Source of the DNA: Perilla frutescens
Taxonomy: Eukaryota > Streptophyta > Magnoliopsida > Lamiales > Lamiaceae
Assembly: GCA_026008535.1 (NCBI GenBank)
Contig: BRKX01000011.1
Location: 42,640,183-42,704,182 of the forward strand
Reading direction: 5' to 3'
Length of the DNA stretch: 64,000 nucleotides
This document shows positions 58,680-64,000 of the stretch, piece by piece (position 1 is the stretch's first letter; each line of letters starts with the position of its first letter). Both the position numbers and the translations under genes were made by a program. The notes under the pieces are model-generated. The model was not told the DNA's origin and ran no database searches. It saw only the letters and a program-made list of their open reading frames with translations.

Positions 58680-60463
58680 TCAAGAAGAGCTGGACAAATG
58701 GCGCACGACCTGCTCCAGAGCTGTGAGACGCTCATCAATGGAATCCAGACGTGTGTCCAGCCTTTGAGTGAAACACTCAAACAGGGCTTCGATGTCGGAA
58801 AAGGGCAAAACCGCAGAAGAAGTAGTACCTGCCCTAAAGAGAGGGCTCGGGCCTTGGACACCCGGCCGAGAGAGCTGGTATTGCCCTTGGACATTAACAC
58901 ACAACAACTTCATCGCAGCAAAATCAACAACAGTGAAAAGAGTAGCAGATAAAAACTCTGGTTCAGCTAGAGGAACATGTAAACGCTGGGCTAACAGAGT
59001 GATCAAGTGTCCTAGGGGTGCTTTGCATAGGAAGTGATTGGCACTATATTGCCACTTTCGGCAGAGCCAAGACCCAAATTTCAACTTCTCTCCTAAAAAC
59101 ATGTTGTCAAGTATAAAAAGTTCATGGACAGTGACTACGTTCAAACCGTCAATTCGACCAAATAAAGTATACGCAAGGAACTGGTGACACAGTCTCACGG
59201 CATCATCACGAAGATGTGCACTCCTAGAGGGCCTAGGAACAAACTCAGAGTCAATAGACAAAGCACTCCACCGCTCATTCGTATGCGAGGAAAATGAAGC
59301 AGGGACCTCACAGTAGGTTGACTCATAGACCTCATCATGCAGGGACTCTTCAGACTTAAAACCAAGTAGAACATTTAATGCATTCACAGAAAAATTAAAA
59401 TTCCGACCGTCCAAAGTAAATAGAACAACATGAGCATCATCAAGTTCTCTAGCAGCATCAAACACATAAGAAGACAAGAATTCCAAACTCAATTCCCTAT
59501 GAACAGGTAATGCAAAATCTAACAAAGCAGACCACCCTACATTAGCAAAATGAGCACGAATGTGGTCATTAACCTCTAGGACGGCTATATTGTTCCATTC
59601 AAAAACATGCGCGCCAATGAGGTAGCGATCAGCATTCCTGTTGGCGCATTGTTGTACCTATCTTGTGGCCGGAATGGGGGCCTCTGAATGTAGGTCCGCC
59701 GGGAGAAAGAGGGGGTGGCCTCTGCAGATTGCAATGGAGGTTGCGTGGGTCCGGCTTGGGTCGTGTGAGAGTGTGTGCAGCGGCTAAGCAATGCAGATGG
59801 CGGTGAGGGTATAGCCGAGCTCTCTGTGGCGGTATCGGCCAGAAGAGGAGAAGGGGATCTCTCCGGCGGCTGGACAGTGACTGGTGCTGGAAGCGGAGTG
59901 GTGGTGATTGCGGGTGTGTTTTGTAGAGGTGGCAGAGAAGAGGTGGTTCTGGTGGCGACGTCCACATATTGGGGTGGCTTGGTCCTCCGACAGGTACTCA
60001 CGGTAGGGGGGCTTGTCTCAAGCCTCTTAGAGTGGCGCCGAGAGCGGCGCAGGATGGAAATCATCAGAGGTGATGGTGGAGTCGCCGCTCGAGACGGTGG
60101 TGAAGGTGGAGCGGTCACCGTAGCCTACGGTAGTGAGCGAGGTGGTGTCACGGTGTCGGCGGCCGAGACCGTAGGAGATGGTGATGGATGGACTTCTGGA
60201 GCGAAGGGAAGTGGTACCGTCGGTGAAGGTGAAACGACGCGTCGGCGTTTAGGAACGCCAGAAGGGCTGGAGGCCCCAGCAGTTGTCATGCAGCGTGTGC
60301 GGCATAAGAACGGAGCGACGGTGGCTTCAGAAGGAGCCGTCTGGGATGGTGACGGAGCGATTTCCGATGGAGGCAGAAGAGTTTGTGCTTTTACCGGAGA
60401 GGGAGGAACAGGGGTGGGTGGAACCACGACGGTAGTTTTCTTGGTAGTGTTTGTCTTGCCCAT
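58680..60463 (-). pseudogene. Athila-type extra ORF (env position), two broken parts
   Basis: The first part starts at ATG 60463 and is Pro/Ser/Thr-rich with basic clusters (RRSRRHSKR), broken by a TAG near 60122 and a frameshift near 59640. The second part (open 59525-58680, 281 codons) contains HVVLFTLDGRNFNFSVNALN, LCHQFLAYTLFGRIDGLN and LLCVNVQGQYQLSRPG, and ends in a coiled-coil-like RLDTRLDSIDERLTALEQ. This resembles the conserved Athila ORF1-type domain of plant retrotransposon proteins. It lies where env-like genes sit in related elements, but I see no signal peptide or clear transmembrane segment, so an envelope role is not supported. Confidence 0.7.
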
Positions 60464-60845
60464 GGTGGAGGTCGCCGGTGGTGAGTGGACGGAGAAGAGG
60501 AACGGTTGCTGTGGAAACCGCAGGAATCTGAGACAGTAGAAATTTAGAATGAGGAGCTGTAAAAAATTTTCAAAGGCAAAAGGGGGTTAAATTGAAAGAG
60601 GGATTAGGGCAAAATTGAAAAACCCCCAAATTGATTTTTAGGGAAATTGCAATTAAGCCCCCGTCCTTTAAGATCATCGATAGTCTTCTCCCACACTTAG
60701 AAAGTGTGCCAGTGGATCCATTCGGCCAACCCCCCCTTTTTATTTTCTTGTATTTTTATATTTGGTTTTTGTTTTTTTATATAACTGTAGAAACAGAAAA
60801 CTAACTAGTAGAAATTAAAGGAACAGACAAAAATAAGTAAATGCA

Positions 60846-60897
60846 GCTCGGGTTGTCTCCCGAGAAGCGTCCTTTTTTTTAACGTCAGAGGCTCGAT
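60846..60897 (-). other. Conserved post-integrase box, gypsy element 2
   Basis: Minus strand: GAGCCTCTGACGTTAAAA, then CTTCTCGGGAGACAACCCGAGC. It is the counterpart of 23871-23915 in element 1 and contains a short dyad, GCTCGGGTTG and CTCGGGAG. Confidence 0.6.
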
Positions 60898-60910
60898 GTG
60901 GTTGGCATGA

Positions 60911-62200
60911 TTAAGATGCAAGAGCAGGGGTCTCCAAATCGACCCCGTCAAAATTGTGTAGCTCCATCCCGACAAAATACGGCTTTAGCAACTGGCCATT
61001 TACTTTCAACATCTTTTGAGTTGATAAACTTTGAATCTCGATCGCGCCATGAGGGCTAACACTCACGACTTCATAAGGGCCAGTCCAATGAGACTTCAGC
61101 TTACCCGGCATGAGTCGGAGTCGAGCATTAAACAGCAACACTTTCTAGCCAACTTCAAAAATCTTTCACCGAATGTACTTGTTATGCAAGAACTTAGTGC
61201 GTTCTTTGTACGAACTCGCACTGTCATAAGCCTCCAATCGGATTTCTTCAAGTTCTTACAATTGATACCACCTTTCGTGGCTTGCCATGGCGGGATCCAA
61301 ATTACACTGTTTTATGGCCCAAAAGGCGCGATGTTCCAGCTCCACAGGAAGGTGGCATTGCTTTCTGAAAATCAACCTATAAGGAGACATCCCGATAGGT
61401 GATTTATATGCTATGCGGTATGCCCATACAACGTTCTCTAGACACAGGCTCCAATCTTTTTGATTCGGGTTCGCCGTCTTCTCCAGAATATTTTTTATCT
61501 CCTTGTTCGAAACTTCAGCCTGCCCATTGGATTAAGGGTGGTAGGCGGTGGCAACTCAATGGTGAACTCTGTATTTCTTGAAAAGGGCTTCCAGAGTTCG
61601 GTTGCAAAGTGAATGCCTTGTTCATTGATGATAGCTCGAGGAACACCAAATCACTGAAACATGTTGGACTTGAGGAACTTAGCAACCACCTTGGAGTAAT
61701 TGGAGTGAGTTGCTTTGGCCTCGACCCACTTGGAAACATAATCGACGGCTAAGAGGATATAGGAATTGCCGAATGAACTTGAAAGGGGTCCATGAAGTCC
61801 ATGCCCCATACATCAAAAATTTCACAGACCAAGATAGGAACTTGAGGCATCTCATTTCGGGAAGAGATGTTACCCGTGCGCTGGCACCGATTATAATTCT
61901 TGCAAAAGTAGTAGGCATCCTTGAAGATGGTTTCCCAATAAAAGCCACAATCGAGGACCTTACGGGTTGTCCTTTTGGCCCAAAATGGCCTCCACAAGCA
62001 TGGGCATGACAGAAGAGCAGAATGGATTGGATTTCATCATCGGGAATGCATCGTCGAATTACTTGATCAGCATAAGTTTTCCACAAATAAGGATCGTCCT
62101 ATATGAAGTACTTAGCTTGGCTCTTCAATTTATTTTTCCTTGCCGTTTCAGTCCTCTTCGGAAACATCCCAGTAGTCAAAAAATTCACCAAATCAGCATA
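60911..62200 (-). pseudogene. Integrase of gypsy element 2, broken
   Basis: The H2C2 finger is visible as HAHACGGHFG and, after a shift, CKNYNRCQRTGN. The core shows FDVWGMDFM, and the C-terminal part LRLMPGKLKSHWTGPYEVVSV and VNGQLLKPYF ends at 60911. The pieces fall in at least three frames, and the middle of the catalytic core is disrupted by shifts and stops, so it cannot be active. Confidence 0.82.
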
Positions 62201-63549
62201 TCATGGAGTTGCACCCGCAGTTGCTAGTAAAAGCTCATCAGAGAAATCATCTGGTATGGGCATACCATCTGACTCCGTCAACAGTCTGCTTAAATGATCA
62301 GCAACATTATTATTCTCAGCTCTTTTTTTATCTTTAATCTCCAAATCGAATTCTTGCAGCAAAAGCACCCAACGGATGAGACGAGGCTTGGATTCCTTCT
62401 TGGAGACTAAGTATTTCAGAGCGGCATGGTCTGTGTACACCACAACTTTCGAACCAACAAGATAGGATCTAAACTTCTCATAGGCGAAGACTACTGTCAA
62501 GAGCTCATTCTCTGTCATCGTATAATTGCATTGAGCTGGTTTAAGGGTCTTAGAAGCATAATAAATGACGTGACTCTGCTTCTCACTCTTTTGTCCAAGT
62601 ACAGCTCCAACAGCAAAGTCGATTGCATCGTACATTAGTTCAAACGGTAGTCCCCACTGTAGCGGCTGAATAATAGGCGCAGAGGTGAGCTTTTCTTTCA
62701 ACAAATCGAATGCTTCTTTGCACTTATCATCGAAGAGGAATGGAACATCTTTTTGCAGCAACTTTGTCATAGGTTGGGCAATCTTTGAGAAGTCTTGAAT
62801 GAAGCGTCTGTAGAAACCTGCGTAGCCTAGGAAGGCCCGAATCTCTTTCTCATTTGAAGGATAAGGCAGCTTCACGATCAAATCAACATTTGCTCTATCA
62901 ACTTCGATCCCTTTTGCAGAAATTACATGCCCGAGCACAATGCCTTGTTTCACCATAAAGTGACACTTCTCAAAATTCAGCACCAAGTCGGTCTCAACAC
63001 ATCTTTGCAGTACTTTGTCCAAATGCTCCAAACATTGCTCGAATGAGTCTCCATGCACTATAAAGTCATCCATAAAAATCTCGATGCAACTTTCAATCAA
63101 ATCGGAAAAGATACTCATCATGCACCGTTGGAAGGTTCCAGGAGCATTACATAAACCCAAATGGCATTTTCCGACAAGCGAACGTTCCAAACGGGCATGT
63201 GAAAATCGTCTTTTCTTGGTCTTCCTAGGCTACAAAAATTTGAAAGTAGCCCTAATATCCATCTAGGAAGCAAAAGAAGGATTTTCCTGCCAAACGTTCG
63301 AGCATCTCATCAATGAACGGTAAGGAAAAGTGGTCTTTGCATGTGGCATCATTCAAAATCGATACACATGCACCAACCTGTTTGCAACCTCATCGAAATC
63401 AATTCATTATTCTCATTCTTGACAAGCTGGAATCCGGACTTCTTTGGTACCACGTACATTGGACTGACCCAAACACTGTCGGAGATTGGGTAAATAATCC
63501 CTAGCTGGACCAGCTTGAGAATTTCTTTGAGGACCACTTCTTTCATCAC
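62201..63549 (-). pseudogene. Reverse transcriptase and RNase H of gypsy element 2
   Basis: From 63549 it reads MKEVVLKEILKLVQLGIIYP, VSPMYVVPKK and GWCMCIDF, then a small deletion and shift near 63349. The long open part (63190-62201, 329 codons) contains FMDDFIVHGDS (RT catalytic DD), LGYAGFYRRFI, then RNase H with YTMTENELL, YTDHAALKYLV and VADHLSRLL. The thumb and RNase H regions are intact; the N-terminal fingers are damaged. It reads through to the start of the integrase region. Confidence 0.9.
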
Positions 63550-63554
63550 TGGGT

Positions 63555-64000
63555 TTAATTTTCTTTCAAGAATTTTGCATACCTGAGAACTTGCTTGATA
63601 GAATCAATTAGAGATAGGTTGATTTCAAATTTCTTGAACAACTCGAGGATCTCCTTTTCATCATCCTCTTTCTTGTTTCGAACCAACCTAGAAGGAAAAT
63701 GTGCTGCAACCAAAGAATTAGGAACTTTAGTGTCAGCTTTTACCTCAGTATGAGCAGACTCGGTAACAGGCTGTTCTTCTTCTGCACTGGAATTGTTTTC
63801 AGTCTGTGCAGTATGCCCTTCATGCGTGTTTATGCCCTTCCTGCGTGTTCTTTTCTTTCTTAGCTTCCAGTTCGACCAACTCTTTCCCACTTCGAAGGGC
63901 CACATCACTAATATTCCCCTTTGGATTTTGTTCAGCTTGGGAAGGGAGTTTGCCTTGATTCCCTTGTAGCTTGTTTATTTGAGTAGCAAGCTGGGTGATC
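63555..64000 (-). pseudogene. Gag-pol linker of gypsy element 2
   Basis: Open 63908-63555. It ends FPSRLVRNKKEDDEKEILELF, INLSLIDSIKQVLRYAKFLKE, the segment that normally precedes the aspartic protease in Athila-like polyproteins. Here it is followed within a few codons by the RT start (NPVMKEVV), so the protease is missing. Upstream sequence to 64000 belongs to the same polyprotein. Confidence 0.7.

Larger units (their letters stand above)
55919..64000 (-). mobile_element. Ty3/gypsy element 2 (Athila-like), 5' part beyond the window
   Basis: Minus-strand order: gag-pol linker (63908-63555), RT and RNase H (63549-62201), integrase (about 62130-60911), conserved box (60897-60846), extra ORF (60463-58680), long untranslated stretch, purine-rich tract, and 3' LTR (57250-55919). 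This is the layout of Athila-like gypsy elements. Stops, frameshifts and an internal deletion make it non-autonomous. Confidence 0.85.

Noticed and set aside
59775..60539. A 254-codon plus-strand ORF rich in Gly and Val
   Set aside because: It lies antisense to the Pro/Ser/Thr-rich part of the gypsy extra ORF; low GC-skewed complexity on the opposite strand explains its openness.
1..64000. tRNA, rRNA, CRISPR or bacterial operon-like features
   Set aside because: None was seen on reading both strands; the short arrays present are eukaryotic microsatellites or transposon repeats.

Overview
This is nuclear DNA from a flowering plant, very probably a dicot. The evidence is spliced genes with GT-AG introns, long AT-rich spacers, and a dense load of plant transposable elements: Ty1/copia, Ty3/gypsy of Athila-like layout, L1-type LINEs, CACTA, PIF/Harbinger and Stowaway-like MITEs. 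There is no sign of bacterial or organellar origin, and I saw no rRNA, tRNA or CRISPR.

Four host genes are well supported. A heavy-metal-associated isoprenylated protein (HIPP) with two HMA domains and a C-terminal CaaX box lies at 7826-9663 (+, five exons). ABCF1, a soluble twin-ATPase ABC-F protein, lies at 32592-35878 (+, five coding exons and a leader intron); its promoter carries G-box, TGGGCC and telo-box motifs. A single-exon SAUR lies at 37855-38271 (-). ABCG3, a half-size membrane ABC transporter with non-canonical ATPase motifs, lies at 44921-51353 (-, eleven coding exons). I rebuilt the exons by hand; every junction is GT-AG and keeps the frame, and the protein lengths (322, 596, 138 and 725 residues) suit their families. 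The genes look independent: they do not form a pathway or cluster.

Repeats, left to right. The gag end and 5' LTR of a copia element (minus strand) enter at the left edge. From 2.2 to 7.6 kb is AT-rich spacer holding a diverged tandem repeat. A CACTA left end with a TNP-like remnant (11.2-13.5 kb) abuts a broken gypsy element (13.5-25.65 kb), which was split by a 7.8 kb LINE at 14,596-22,422 with a 16-bp target duplication. Two more 5'-truncated LINEs with target duplications lie at 27.3-28.0 and 54.9-55.7 kb. At 30.2-31.9 kb a tandem repeat of about 198 bp is followed by a PIF/Harbinger element. A 2.25 kb copia-type solo LTR with 5-bp target duplication (41,235-43,486) sits inside a Stowaway-like MITE, and its U3 holds a minisatellite-like array. 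A second Athila-like gypsy element (minus strand) runs from its 3' LTR at 55,919 out of the right edge.

I did not find a clearly new molecular system. The observations most worth a second look are the internal repeat array of the solo LTR, the degenerate ATPase site of ABCG3, the TAG/TGA-dominated decay of the nested LINE, the duplications near the 5' ends of both truncated LINEs, the orphan short tandem repeats, and a 56-codon ORF whose stop codon falls on an LTR edge.
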